64,000 nt of DNA from Dastarcus helophoroides (lineage: Eukaryota > Arthropoda > Insecta > Coleoptera > Bothrideridae). A program made the position numbers and the translations under genes. The notes under the pieces are model-generated. The model was not told where the DNA came from. It searched no databases and worked only from the letters and a program-made list of their open reading frames with translations. The DNA lies in assembly GCA_028583605.1 (NCBI GenBank), contig CM053330.1:32989619-33053618 (forward strand), written 5' to 3'. Shown here in pieces: positions 36,201 to 47,337 of the stretch (positions are counted from its first letter, which is position 1; each line of letters opens with the position of its first letter).

Positions 36201-36244
36201 TAATGGAGTTACCATTTGCGAGTGGATTAAACTTAAAAAAAAAA
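33236..36244 (+). pseudogene. non-LTR retrotransposon (LINE) ORF2, inactivated, with poly-A tail
   Basis: Sense-oriented element in Sema1a intron 7. From 33236 the reading encodes an APE-type endonuclease (IQFCNIRGLNSNL, LTLTETQ, FVFLGDFNV, GNLDHKLV) and then a reverse transcriptase. RT landmarks are NNYRPISLLHVISKVMEKVI, YGFRQQRSTGDLL, ALDISKAFDRAWH and the catalytic YADD (about 35364-35375). A C-terminal region without RNase H ends at the stop 36201-36203, followed by a short 3' UTR and ten A (36235-36244). It is broken by in-frame stops at 33449, 33959, 35248, 35466 and 35769 and by frameshifts near 34650 and 35275. An ORF1 is not seen. The domain set fits the Jockey/CR1 side of LINEs; I do not assign a clade. 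Only 38 nt separate its poly-A from the exon 8 border. Confidence 0.92.
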
Positions 36245-36282
36245 CTTCATTTAATGTGATCATGCAAATTATAAATTTTCAG

Positions 36283-36566
36283 CGAGTGTGTGGCACTGCA
36301 AGATCCGTACTGCGCCTGGGATAAAGTCCAAGGGAAATGTAGATCACATGGATCGGGTAGATGGGGCGAAGAGAGCTACTTCTTCCAGAGTGTAGCTACA
36401 GGTCAACATGCTGCTTGTCCACAACCTAAACTGAGCAAAGATCCCAGTTCCGTTGGTGGTTTAAGCTCACAGCAACCCAAATTCAATCTAGATCATCAAT
36501 CCAGCAAAGATCAGCCAGATGGTCAAGTTATAAATATTATGCAAGACAAAGAATATGAAAGCAGTG
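36283..36566 (+). CDS. Sema1a: Semaphorin-1A, PSI domain and juxtamembrane stalk
   Basis: The acceptor ATAAATTTTCAG ends at 36282 and GTAAGT starts at 36567. With two carried bases it reads SECVALQDPYCAWDKVQGKC, the cysteine-rich PSI (plexin-semaphorin-integrin) domain. RSHGSGRWGEESYFFQSVAT and GQHAACP follow. A Ser/Gln/Asp-rich stalk (PKLSKDPSSVGGLSS...) then leads to the membrane. Phase 2 in, phase 1 out. A dead LINE ends 38 nt upstream, so the branch point must lie in that remnant or in the LINE tail. Confidence 0.96.
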
Positions 36567-37291
36567 GTAAGTAGTTTGCTCTTGGTAGTTAAATACATTT
36601 TCTGTAAGTAGTTTGCTGTTTCTTTGCTGTTCAACGCAGAAGTAACATTTTAACTCAATTCTTACCTGAAGTGAAATTTTTCATTATTGATTAAATGAAT
36701 GTAAACACTTCATTCTTGAAGTGTTTACATTAATTTAATCATAAATAGATTGTGGACACAAAATTTAACTTTTACACAAAATTGATCCGAAGTGAACTGA
36801 ATGAACATAAATGATCAGAATTCTAAATTTTTACCAGAGCCAAAGCGGGGCAGGAACAACGGGTTCGGCACCATAATGCCCAATGCTAAGGGGACCAGAA
36901 TTGTTGCAGATGTTCTTTTTTTATTCGATGAAAATAAATTTTGGGCCAGAGCTCGCTCACGGATCGCATACCCCGGACTTTTGTACAGGGGGGCAAATCC
37001 AAAGGGCGGCATTTGACTTTGAACGTTATAGAAATCAAGTTTTTGACACAAAATTGATCGAAAATAAAAATTTTACTTGAAACTAATAAAAAATAAGGTT
37101 TCTTCACAAAATTATTCCGAACTTGAACCTCTGCAGAAATAATAAAATTTTTACACAAAGTGTAACCGAAGTTCACTATTTACATAAAGTTGTCTATAAA
37201 TGAATGCATAAAACTGATCAGAAATTGCGTTTCTGGGAAAAACAGATCAAAAACTATGTTTATACTTGGTTCGAATGATTAACACGTGAGC
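36567..37291. other. intron 8, AT-rich, small diverged repeats
   Basis: Phrases such as ACACAAAATTGATCCGAA and GTAAGTAGTTTGCT recur two or three times. No gene is supported; the overlapping sense and antisense frames at 36800-37180 have no family signature. Confidence 0.4.
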
Positions 37292-37605
37292 TGTAAAACA
37301 CTTTATTTCTAAACTGAACTCGGAACACTACAATTGCAATTCACCAACTTATTCATTTACTTCTAACTACTAACTCACTAACTAACTACACTAACTTCTG
37401 ACTGACTGACTCGAGGGAAAGGCGACCGCCTTATATAGTTTTCGCTTCCGGGTTCTAGAAAAATACAGCAGATGAGGCTTATCGTTTGCCGAAATTTCTG
37501 GAACGCTTATCTGCCGTTTTCTTCATTATCGCGGCCGCTTTCCCTTATCAGATCTTTTTAGAAAATTTTCTTAGATTCTAAATTCTACAATTACATTTCG
37601 TTACA
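37292..37605 (-). mobile_element. probable solo LTR of a gypsy-type retrotransposon
   Basis: Read on the - strand it starts TGTAACGAAATGTAA and ends AATAAAGTGTTTTACA. This gives TG...CA ends, a TATATAAGG promoter-like box about midway (near 37429-37436), and an AATAAA signal near the 3' end. The CAGTCAGTCAGTC and TAGTTAGTTAGTG runs lie downstream of the box. This layout is typical of insect gypsy LTRs. There is no neighbouring internal region, and I could not see a target duplication, so the boundaries and call stay provisional. Confidence 0.5.
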
Positions 37606-37708
37606 ATAATAAAGCAGGTGAGAAACTTCGCCTAGCAGAACGACAGTTATGCTGCCAAATAAATATACTACGTCCCGGTTTCTCGAAATGATGATTTTAA
37701 TTTTTCAG

Positions 37709-37919
37709 ATCCTGCAGTATCAGCAACAGATGCCTTGACATCAAATTACTCAGTTGAAACTCTAATAATGGCTGTTGTGGCTGGTTCTGTATCTGCCCTA
37801 GTAGTGGGTTTCATCGCCGGTTATTTATGCGGTAGAAAATGTCATAAAGACGAAGATGACAACTTACCTTATCCAGACACCGAGTATGAATATTTTGAGC
37901 AACGTCAAAATATGCACAG
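37709..37919 (+). CDS. Sema1a: Semaphorin-1A, transmembrane exon
   Basis: The acceptor AATTTTTCAG ends at 37708 and GTAAGT starts at 37920. Reads NYSVETLIMAVVAGSVSALV and then VGFIAGYLCGRKCHKDEDDN: one hydrophobic helix of about 22 residues followed by a basic stop-transfer, so the protein is a single-pass type I membrane protein. The cytoplasmic start LPYPDTEYEYFEQRQNM is nearly invariant in insect Sema1a as I recall it. Phase 1 in, phase 2 out. A 95-bp intron follows. Confidence 0.97.
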
Positions 37920-38014
37920 GTAAGTTGTAACCTCATTCATCTTCACTTTAATGGTAGTCTACTCTATTGTGGATAATTGTTACTTTAACATTGACTTAAA
38001 TTATGCTCTTGCAG

Positions 38015-38240
38015 GATACAAGCTGAACCGAAGCTTTTACCCCAAGAAGAAGTGACGTACGCAGAACCGGTGTTATTACCACAGCCGCCTCCTAAGCTAC
38101 ATTCTCCAAAAAATACTCTGCGCAAAGGACCCCATCAAAATAATGCAGAAACGCTCTTCCAATTCCAGTCTGATACTGGATATAATGGTCGTGATAATTT
38201 TAGAGGTCGTGATAACTTTGGAACGCTGCGTTCCCACCAA
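38015..38240 (+). CDS. Sema1a: Semaphorin-1A, cytoplasmic tail exon
   Basis: The acceptor GCTCTTGCAG ends at 38014 and GTAAGT starts at 38241. Reads EPKLLPQEEVTYAEPVLLPQ, then PPPKLHSPKNTLRKGPHQNN, ETLFQFQSDTGYNGRDNF and DNFGTLRSHQ. The Pro-rich VLLPQPPP and SPKNTLRK motifs match the family tail used for reverse signalling in neurons. GRDNFRGRDNFG is a small internal repeat. Phase 2 in, phase 0 out. Confidence 0.97.
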
Positions 38241-38269
38241 GTAAGTATTTAGGATACAAAAAAGGTATC

Positions 38270-41200
38270 ACTCTTTTTAAACATATAATTTACAGAAACT
38301 AACTAAACAAATACGTAGCTAATATTATTATTATTTTATTTTTCTAATCAATCTCTTTTAATTTTCTTTATTCGTATTCTTTTGCCATTTTGACATTATA
38401 AACTTGAAATTTCGAGTTTAAATTTGCAGTATTCATTATTATTTATAATTTTTGTAAGCCTCCAATTTTTTTGAAATTCGATTTTAAATGTAAACTTTTT
38501 CTATGAATTGGTACTATTTTTTGAAGTTGCACCTTTCTCTCTCAGAATGAAACCTTAAATATGGAGATTTTTTTATATTTTTAAAAGTTTCGAAATTTAC
38601 AAATAATCCTTCCACAAATTTTCTATAATTTTGTTCTTAAATTCAAAATTATATTTTTTTCTGCATGATTTGTGTATGCCTTTTGTCAAAATTTTAACCT
38701 GTTTATCAAAATTTTGAGTAGTCACTCGAAAATTCAATTTTTTTGATAAATTTCGAATTTAAATGCGAAATTTGGACTTTGCTGATGATTTTATTTTATT
38801 TTCTTTTCGACATCCCCCCACCCCCGTCTATCTATCATGCAGTCAGATAAAAACATATTTAACAAGCGAATGACTTTTTAGAAATAAATTTTAAATTCTC
38901 CTTTTTCACGATATATTTTCTTTTGGTGGAACGGACTGGTCCTTGGTTATCTTCAATAATTGGAATAACGAAATATTCGAGGAACAATTATTTCAATTTT
39001 TTTCTCAAATTTCGTTTCGTTTCATTTCGACTTGTCAAAATTCGACTTTTTGTTTAAAATTTAGTTTTGTTTAGAAAATGTCTTTTTTAAATTCCAACTT
39101 TTTTTCCAAAAATATTATCGTTTTTCGAAGTATGTTTTTGGAAATTTTGAAGCAAATATGTTTTGGGATCTTAACTGTTTTCTCAAAAATCGCCTTATTT
39201 TATTCAAAATTTGCCCTTTTGTTCAAAATAACTGGTTTTCGACTTTGTGCTAAATTGGGATTGAAAATTTCAATTTTTTTTTTTTTAATTTTTTTTGACA
39301 AATTTTTCCATGTTTCTCTTAAAAGGCCGTTTTCCTAATCTTTCCATTTTTATATTTTTTTCTAATAATATTAACTTGTATTTAAAATCAATCCTACCTC
39401 CCAACTGACTTTGTTTCTCAAAATCAACGTAGTTCTCGAAATTTCGACTTTTCTTTCTAAATTATTTTATTTTTGTCAAAATTCGACTTTTTCAAAATAA
39501 CAAGTATAAAATAAGGTTTTGACTTTCTATTTGAAAATTCGATTTTCTCTCGAAATTTCAAACTTCTCAAAATTTAGATTTTATCAAAACTAGATTTTTT
39601 CAAAATAAGGTTTTTTCAATATTTTGTTTAATTTCACTTTTCATCTAAACTCATTTTTTTTTGATCATTTAAATTATTTACCAGTTTTAACTTTTTTTTT
39701 AATTTGTCATTTTGGCCAAATTTTCTGGTTTATTTTTAAAATTCCCTTTCCGAAATTTCACATTTTTTCTTAAAATTCAACTTTTTCTGAAAAAAAAAGT
39801 CTTTTTTTGAAGATTCCTTTTTTACCATTTTCTTTAATTTCACTTTTCATTTAAACGCATTTTTTTGATAATTTAAATGTTTTTGCCAGTTTTAACTTTT
39901 TTTTAAAAAATTTGTCATTTTACCCTAATTTTCTGGCTTATTGTCAAAATTCCTCTTCCGAAATTTCACAGTATTTCTTAAAATTCAACTTTTTCTGAAA
40001 AGTTCAAGTCTTTTTTTTGAGTATTCCTTTTAATCTGAAATTTGTCCTTAAAATTTGATTTCTGGGACATTTCGTCTTTTTTTTTCGAAATGTCAAACCT
40101 TTTCCCAAATTTTCTACTTTTTTTTAATTAGCCCTTTTTCTCAAAATGTTTCTATTTTCGAAATTTTGACACTATCAAAATTCTTCTACGAGTTTAAAAT
40201 ATGGATGTTTTCGCCTTTGTTTTAAGTTACGACTTTCTTAAAATTTCAGCTTCCTTTTCATAATTCATATTTTTTGCAAACTTTTTCTTTTTTATCAAAT
40301 GTGTGCCTTTTTCCAAGCTTTTACCATTTTTCCATTTTTTATTTATTTATTTTTTTGAGAATGTTGACTTTGGTTTAAAATCCGACTCTAGAAAATTTAA
40401 GTTCATTGTCAAAATTCACGTGTTTCTCGAAATCGACTTATATTTCAAAATTCTATTTTTTTTGCTTCTGCAAATTTTATCTCTTTCCTCAAAATTGATC
40501 TTTTAATTTTATAGATATTTTCTGTATCTAGTTTTATACTCAAAATTTAACATTTTTGGGTAATTTCGATTTTTTTAAGTTTAACACTTCTCATCCTTCG
40601 AAATTATTTTATCATTTTTCTCAAAACTCGGAAATTCTTTACAAAATTTTGATTTTTTTTCCAAAATTCTATGTTTTTGTGATTCATTTTTTTAATTTCT
40701 ATTTTTCCTCTAATTTAACTTTATTTTGATAGTTTGACTTTAATTTCACAATTAAACTTTTTTCCTTAAAATTTTGTGTTTTTTGGGAATATTTCAATTT
40801 ATTTTAAAATACGTCATGTTACTCCAAATTTCTAGTTTATTTTTTTTCCAAATTTTGCGTTTTTTCTCAAAAATAGACTTTCTAAAAATGTTAAGCTTCT
40901 TGTTCTCAAAATTGCTATTTATTTTTAAAATTCTAAGTTTATCTCAAAATTCGATTTCTTCTCGGAAATTTCGCTTTTGTTCTGAAATTTTAAACATTTT
41001 CCCAAAATTTTAACTTCGTTTTTCTTTGTCTATTTCGAGATTTTATTTTATTTCCCCAAATTCGATTTTTTCGGAAAATTTCGACTTTTTTCGTAAATTT
41101 CGCCTGTTTCTAGGAAAGTTGTTCTTCGAAATGTATCTTCTACTTGAAATTTCGACTGTTTTCTCAAAATTTGTCCATTTTCTTAAGATTAGGTTGACAT

Positions 41201-41470
41201 TTAAATAAAAAAATTAACCATTTCTTGAAAACAATTTTTTTAATTTTTAGAAAAATATTTCCTATAAAATTTAAACTCTTTTCTCGAAATTTCAAATTTA
41301 TGTTTTTGAAATTTGGACTCTTCGAAATTCATCACAGTTAGGAAATATTGGCTCTTCTCAAAATTAGTTCAACATTTTTATAAAAGAGGCAAACATTTCG
41401 AGAACAATATTTTTTGAAACTCTCAGCTTCCATTTGAACTGTCAAAATTTAAATGGAACATCAAATCTCA
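38270..41470. repeat. T-rich degenerate repeat block
   Basis: TTTTCTCAAAATTTCGACTTTT variants on the + strand. A partial second layer is seen (for example TTTCACTTTTCATTTAAAC with its surroundings near 39640 and 39845). A Penelope-like end fragment interrupts at 38924-38966. Open frames at 39078, 40303, 40774 and 41026 are Phe/Leu/Ser/Lys-rich translations of the repeat, not genes. Confidence 0.75.
38924..38966. mobile_element. Penelope-like end sequence, partial copy
   Basis: GGTGGAACGGACTGGTCC followed by TTGGTTATCTTCAATAATTG, the same leading phrase as the copies at 6.3, 30.6 and 49.5 kb. The rest of the end sequence is missing. Confidence 0.55.
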
Positions 41471-41682
41471 TCATTTTACCAAAGCTGATTTTTTTGGCTC
41501 ATCTAATCGAAATAACAAGTGTTTTCATCTACTGTATTGATGTAATTTTTTGGAATGTTCAAAATTTTCCTTACTTGATCAGTGCAGGCCAAATTGACTT
41601 TTAATTGACACAAAATCAATAGAAAATCATAACCAATAATTACGTTATATCAAGGTTAAATGTCAACTTGACGTGTAGTAAT

Positions 41683-44439
41683 CAGGGCTTCGAACCGTTA
41701 TTTTTTTCGTTCCGGTTTTCGGTTTTCGTCCCGATAAAAATAACGGGTTTTTTTTCGGTTTTCAATTCAGTTCCGGGTGACTCATTTTTATGATTTTTCA
41801 AAAGTTTTTCGTATTAAAATTTGATTTACGAACATAATTTAGCAATTGTTATGTCATTTTTTTCTTTAATATTACAACATGTAACTGCTCTAATCTTGTA
41901 CAAAAAAAACAAAAATATTTTTTATGTTTCAAATTAAAAAATTTCAAGCTTAAACCCTGAATTTTGAGTTCAGTTTGAGTTCAAATTTCAAGAAAAACCT
42001 GAACTTTATAAAAAACTAAATCGCATTTCCGGGTTTAGAAATTTTAAATTTAAATTATTCTTCATTGTAGACTCTTATTAATCGGAAACATTATCATTAT
42101 TCATTTTATTTAACATTTCTGCGTTAAATATTTCCAAACTGGGTAGCAGAAATGTTAAATTTAAGTTTAAACTCGGAATTTTCAAAAAAATTTTAAGTTA
42201 TATACCCAAGAGTTAAAAATTTCTAGAATATACAAAATTTGGCGATAAAAATCGAAAATTTGAGAGACTTTTTTACATAGTTTTGGTTTTCTAGCGAAGT
42301 TTTAACTTTGATTCGCTTTTTCTAATAGAACTGATTTTTGCTGTTTTGACTTTGGTTTCTTGAACTTTGGATTAAAAAGGTCAATTGAAAAAAATAAATG
42401 AAAATGAAAAAGACCAAAAAATATAAAATAAAAGTTTTAAATTGAGATTTTGATGAAATAGTCAAAATTTCGAAAAATTTAACAGGATTTTTAAAATTTA
42501 TACCTTAATTTAGAAATATTGACCTTAAACCCAAATATTCAATTTTTTTCTGAAAATGTTGCTGAAAACTTTAAAATTTCTAAAAAAACGTAAAATTTTC
42601 AGAAAGTTTGGTTAGTATATTTACCTTCTTTCGATATTTTAACTTTTTTCTTTTGAAGTTTTAAATTTGTATGTACTTTTTGTTATTATTTTTTTTCTAA
42701 AATTTCGATTTTAAATAAAATTTAGTCTTTCTCTAGCAAGTATAACCGTTTTTATCGATATGTCGACTTTTATTCTTTATGTAGACATTTTTTTCGAAAT
42801 TCTGACTCAGACTATAAGTTTAAGTTTGGAATTTTCGACTTTTACCTTGAAAAACCCAAACTTTTAAGGACTTGAGACTAAGATTAATTTTGAAAAATTG
42901 TTAATTATAAATTTAGTTAGTTTTTCCTCAAAATTTAGACTTTTTCCAAGAATGTTAATTTTTTTCTTTAAATTTGGATATTCTTTCGAGATTTTAAATT
43001 AGGATTCAAAATAAAAAAACATAAAATATTTAAATTCAAATTAGCACTTTTGCATTTGAAATCTAACTTCTGCTAATATGTTTAGCAAAAATGCGAAATG
43101 TTTAATTGAAATGTATATTTTAAGCGTAAAAATAAAAAAACCACAAAAAATGCAATTTCAATTATTTCTAAACTTCAATTTTTATAGAAAAATTGAAATT
43201 TCAAGATCAACGACAAATTTTCTCAAAAAAATAAACGCCAATTTCAATTTTAAGGACGAAATTGTAGGAAAAATTGTAGCTGTAGCTAAAGAGTCCGTGA
43301 AGAGATTTAACATTTTCAGAATCGATTTAGGACACAAAAGTTCAAGGAGCAAAGGGCCAAACTTTCGAGTTTATACCAGAAGTTTCGCGAAAATAATTAA
43401 TATTTAAAAAACACACAATTTTTACTTCTAAATTCTAAACAATCTGAAAAAAATATTGCAATTTCGAGGCAAAAGTCGAAATCTTGAGAAAAAAATTGGA
43501 AGTTTAATTTAGAAATTTTCTAAGTTGTCGCCATTTAAAGATCCGATTTTACAAATTGCAAGATCCCAGTTTTAAAATGGAATATAATATTGTATTTTTT
43601 TCCAGAAATTTTGATTCAAAATTTGAAAATTTCAAAGTTAATTTGGAAATAGCGAGATTTCAGCGAAAATTTTAAGAAAAATCATATATTTTAGAAGGTT
43701 TTAGGAAGTCATAAGAATTTAAATTTGAGATTCCGAAAAAAAATTAATCACTAAAAAAAGTGAAAGATCGAAAAATTGACTAATAACTTCAAAAACAAGA
43801 GATATCAAATTAGGAAAAGAAAATCGAAGTTTAAGGAAAGAAGTAAATTTGGAGTTTTCTACAAAAATTCAAATTTGCAAATAAAATCGTGAGGAAAGTC
43901 GATTTTCGCTAGCTTGAATGGAAAACACGCTACTGCTTTATTTTAAAATTACAACGGAGGATATTTTTTTTATTTTAAACTCGAAATTTTAAGAGAAGAA
44001 AGGAAATATTTCGAATAATATCCAGATAAAAGTCGAAATTTCAAGAAAATGTCGAAAATTCTGAAAAAAGATTTAAGTTAAAACTTAAAATTTTACTTTG
44101 GCTTAAAATTTTAATTTGCTTTAAATTTTGAGAATAAAATAAGCACTTTCTAGAAACTGTGGAAATTGTTAGTTTTTAATCTAATTTTTAAACAGAAATG
44201 ATAGACTGAAAGTAAACTCTTAATTTGGAGATCAAAGTTGCACGGATTTGTGTAAAATTTTGAAAAAGAAATTGAAATTTCTGAGAAAAAGTTCCTCACT
44301 TAAGGGTAAAATGAAAACTGTTTTAAGTACATAAATCCAATGAACCGAAATAAACCGATATTTTTTCTGGTTTCGCTCCGGTTTTCGGTCCGACGAAAAT
44401 AAGGGTTTTTTTTCGGTTCAGTTCCGGTTCGAAGCTCTG
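41683..44439. mobile_element. hAT-like non-autonomous element with 8-bp target duplication
   Basis: Left end CAGGGCTTCGAACCG, right end CGGTTCGAAGCTCTG (inverse CAGAGCTTCGAACCG), differing at one base. GTAGTAAT precedes it (41675-41682) and GTACTAAT follows (44440-44447), 7 of 8 identical. CAG(A/G)G ends with 8-bp duplications are typical of hAT elements. Subterminal GGTTTTCGGT(T/C) words occur on both sides. The 2.76-kb interior has no transposase. It is the same AT-rich GAAATTTTC theme that fills the blocks outside. The frame at 43078-43407 is treated as chance. Confidence 0.75.
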
Positions 44440-44447
44440 GTACTAAT

Positions 44448-45598
44448 CAAGTAAAGCATACGTGAACATGCCAAAAAATTACAGCAACGCACTAGATGGG
44501 AAAAGTTTTTATACATTTTTCTTATATGTCAGCTAAAGTGGAAAAATCGTTGCAAGTCACTACCACCACTTTTTCAGCAAGTATAAGGTTTCGGAGGCAA
44601 ATTATGCCTACGCCCATGGACTTCAATGTTGTATTTCCGTAGTACTTCCCCCTTGCTGCTTATTAATAGGGGCCACCAGTGATGTTGATACGGGGGGATC
44701 AAGAGGATAAGGATAAGTCCCCCCACCCCAAAAGGAATTACACAAAAAACCCTCAAACTTCAGAATAAGTAATAAGTGTAACCAAAAAAGTACTGGATTT
44801 ACATATAAACTACACAAGCTATAGCTTAGGGCCCCCACTGTCTTGGCGGCCCAAAAAAATCATATTTTGTACTGACATATGTCTGGACTTATAAAGGGAC
44901 CCATATTCCAAATAGCATAGGGCCTTATCAAGTCTCAATCCGGCCCTTAATAAAAATTTGTATTGGACGGTTCTGTAAAAATGCGAATAACTTACAGAGT
45001 GGGACAAATTAGCTAGCTCTGAGTCAGTTCTAAAGATATCTTCAGCACCGAGTGGCGAAATGTTAACAAATCACTTAAGTTTGATCAGGCTCTACTTAGC
45101 GACCAAGAAACTTTTTAAATTTTAGATTGTATTGTTCAACAGATTTTTTGTGGCGAACAGTGGGAGAGCGTTATTAACCAAACTGAAACTTTGCTTCTGG
45201 CATCAATCACATTTAAGCAGAACCACGGATTATAGAATAAGGAAAGTACACGCCCTCTATTGGCCATGTATAAAAATTTGACCGAAATGCGTCTAGAAAG
45301 TGGAGTAGCTCCGATTATTTCTTTTCTCGCTCTCTCTCTCAACAGCTGTTTAATAGCTATATTCATTTACTTGGTTTTTCATTGGTAGTAGAAATCCATC
45401 CCTCCTGATATCACGAGAAGGTACTACCTACTCTCTAGACGCTTTTTCGACACCATTTTCTACGTTCGTGCACTATCGTACTTCTATAATCCGTGAGCAG
45501 TAACGGTGCGAGTATGCGCAAACTGCCCCCCACTGGCTCGCCATCAAATACCTGATGGGCATTAGAATCCCCAGTTTAAATTTTCTGTATATTTTTAG
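44448..45598. other. last visible Sema1a intron, right part; possible repeat remnants
   Basis: Mixed sequence. A stretch at 44815-44960 with GGGCCCCCACTG and GCATAGGGCCTTATC looks like an eroded dispersed repeat; no ends were found. CT-rich TCTCGCTCTCTCTCTC lies near 45330. No coding region recognised. Confidence 0.35.
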
Positions 45599-45664
45599 GG
45601 TGACAACTACAGGAGAGGTGATGGCTTTGCAACAACCAGGAGCGTGAAGAAAGTATACCTCTGA
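45599..45664 (+). CDS. Sema1a: Semaphorin-1A, C-terminal exon with stop
   Basis: The acceptor TATATTTTTAG ends at 45598. In phase 0 it reads GDNYRRGDGFATTRSVKKVY L and stops at TGA 45662-45664. GDNYRRGDGF.TTRSVKK is the family C-terminus as I remember it, so this is the true last coding exon. The donor of the previous exon is 7.4 kb upstream. Directly behind the TGA the same frame stays open in unusually GC-rich DNA (see next entry). No polyadenylation site can be assigned with certainty. Confidence 0.93.
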   Translation, partial: GDNYRRGDGFATTRSVKKVYL

Positions 45665-45838
45665 GAAAACAACGAGGAGGGCGGAGTGGGCGGTCGAAGC
45701 TTGGGACGGCCACGCCCCCCGCGTTCGGGACACAATGCGCTACCCACGAGCAGCGGATCGTCTAGTTCCCCTTCGCCGCCCTCCTCTTCAAGATCACCGA
45801 CACCTCCCCGCACTGCCTCCTACATATACAGGGCTTAG
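45665..45838 (+). other. candidate readthrough extension of Semaphorin-1A
   Basis: In the Sema1a frame, 57 codons follow the TGA before TAG at 45836-45838. They read ENNEEGGVGGRSLGRPRPPR, then SGHNALPTSSGSSSSPSPPS and SSRSPTPPRTASYIYRA. The composition (Ser/Pro/Arg/Gly) fits a disordered cytoplasmic tail that continues the preceding one. The DNA is a GC-rich island in a very AT-rich region, as expected if coding. Caution: GC-rich DNA has few stops, and another frame is also open here. Stop-codon readthrough is known in many insect neuronal genes; whether it happens here is inference. The alternative is GC-rich 3' UTR. Confidence 0.45.
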
Positions 45839-46649
45839 GTTCGCGCCTAAGCCGCAATACGGATAATGATATCTTGTATAAGTGACTAAATATTTAAGGA
45901 AGGATGCGAACAGACATTGGAGTTGCTCATTTTGTTTTATCAATTGATGTTGAGTAAACGAAAGTTGTTGCGCAAGTACGAATGCCTGCCCAAATACAAT
46001 TAACAATAGAGCTTTTTTAATTATCATTTAAACGGAAACGTGATGCACAATTAAACAGAAACTGCGAATTTACTCGCTACAATACATATGTAGTTATTTC
46101 GCTCGAAACGAAAGCATAGTCATATCTCCTGCTTTGAGTTAAGGGCAAAATACCTCTTGGGGTAAATTAAATCTATACTTTATTCACCCAAGAAATATAG
46201 TTAAGTCACTCACCCTTAAAAAAAGACAGGTTCACACGATAACAAGAAATAAATCAACGTTACTAATTAAGGGATCAATCGAACTCTTTTGGTGTGTGAT
46301 AAGGGGACTTTCAGATTTAACCAATAGAAATAATTTATTCAAATATCCTGCGTTGTTTGGCCTAACTATATCTCTTGGGTGAACAGAGTATAGAAGAATG
46401 TCAAACATATGCGTATTATATTATTTTCTAACATAATTCCAAAGACCGTAATCTTAAGCAACCAAAAAAATTTTATTTTGAATAATGATATACCATGCAA
46501 TATCTATTGAAGACTGAATTATCAGACATTTCAAATCATTAACATCAATGTGAGTAAAAAATTCTCATTTAGCATTTGTGCTCAAGTACTTGCCCAAATG
46601 TATTTAATTAGTAATTTTGATATTGGTTATCGTTGTGTATAAAAATTTG
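45839..46649. other. possible Sema1a 3' UTR
   Basis: Single-copy looking, AT-rich. AATAAA is present at about 46248, but nothing shows which signal is used. Confidence 0.35.
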
Positions 46650-46657
46650 AGTTAAGG

Positions 46658-47329
46658 CATGGTTTCTCAACCTGAGGGTCACTATCAGATATAAGGGAGG
46701 CCACAATCAGTCCAAATAAATGAGAGCTGCCTAAATTAAACCCTGTGTACTTTAAACTAATTTGCTTTTACCCTAGCACAAAATGTGTAAAATCTCATGC
46801 TTGGATGCATTTTTCCAGAATATTGGGAATATTTTATTGTTTAGGTAATTAAATTAGAATTTCATCAGTGAAGTAAAATTTGTAAAGTTTCATAGTGTGT
46901 TTTTATTTTGTAAATATCGACAAATCAACAATCTAACTTGTCAGGATTAAATAAAGACATTTTGTCTATTTTCAGTTGCATTATTAAGAGAATAAAGGGT
47001 AAAAATTTGTCTGCTTTGTTATATTTGCATCATATACTTGAATTTCTTCAGAAAACTTCAATCAGGAGAGTGTTAATGTATTATAGATTAATATCATGCT
47101 TTTATTTTTACAAAACAATGTTTAATATTACTTTGTGTACCTATTAATTTGTAATAATTTGTAATTGTAGTAACCTCCTAGAAAAAATCCTTTTATTATC
47201 AAGTGATATCTAATTGTATTAAGGGTTTAATAATATGTGTTTTAAATAATTATTCACTTTTTAAGGGGGTCACAACACTAAAAACGGCTTTTTTAGGCGT
47301 CGCGTCACAGAAAAGTTTGAGAAACGATG
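46658..47329. mobile_element. hAT-like MITE with perfect 8-bp target duplication
   Basis: AGTTAAGG lies at 46650-46657 and again at 47330-47337. The element starts CATGGTTTCTCAACC and ends TTGAGAAACGATG, whose inverse CATCGTTTCTCAA matches 12 of 13 bases. The 672-bp interior encodes no transposase. The TTTCTCAACCTGAGGGTCAC type end is familiar from hAT (Charlie-like) elements. Confidence 0.8.
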
Positions 47330-47337
47330 AGTTAAGG

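Noticed and set aside
37292..37605. Intronic enhancer with CAGT/TAGT repeats
   Set aside because: TG...CA ends, a TATA box and AATAAA in order on the - strand fit an LTR better.
43078..43407. 109-codon frame inside the hAT-like element as a transposase remnant
   Set aside because: No hAT dimerisation or RNase-H-like motif; Lys/Phe/Ile/Asn-rich composition equals translation of the AT repeat.
44815..44960. Structured RNA or gene in the GGGCCC-containing stretch
   Set aside because: No family match, no convincing stem set and no frame; it more likely belongs to an eroded dispersed repeat.
45473..45813. Antisense open frames opposite the last Sema1a exon
   Set aside because: They are open because the DNA is GC-rich. 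The sense strand has a clear acceptor and a family-matching C-terminus.
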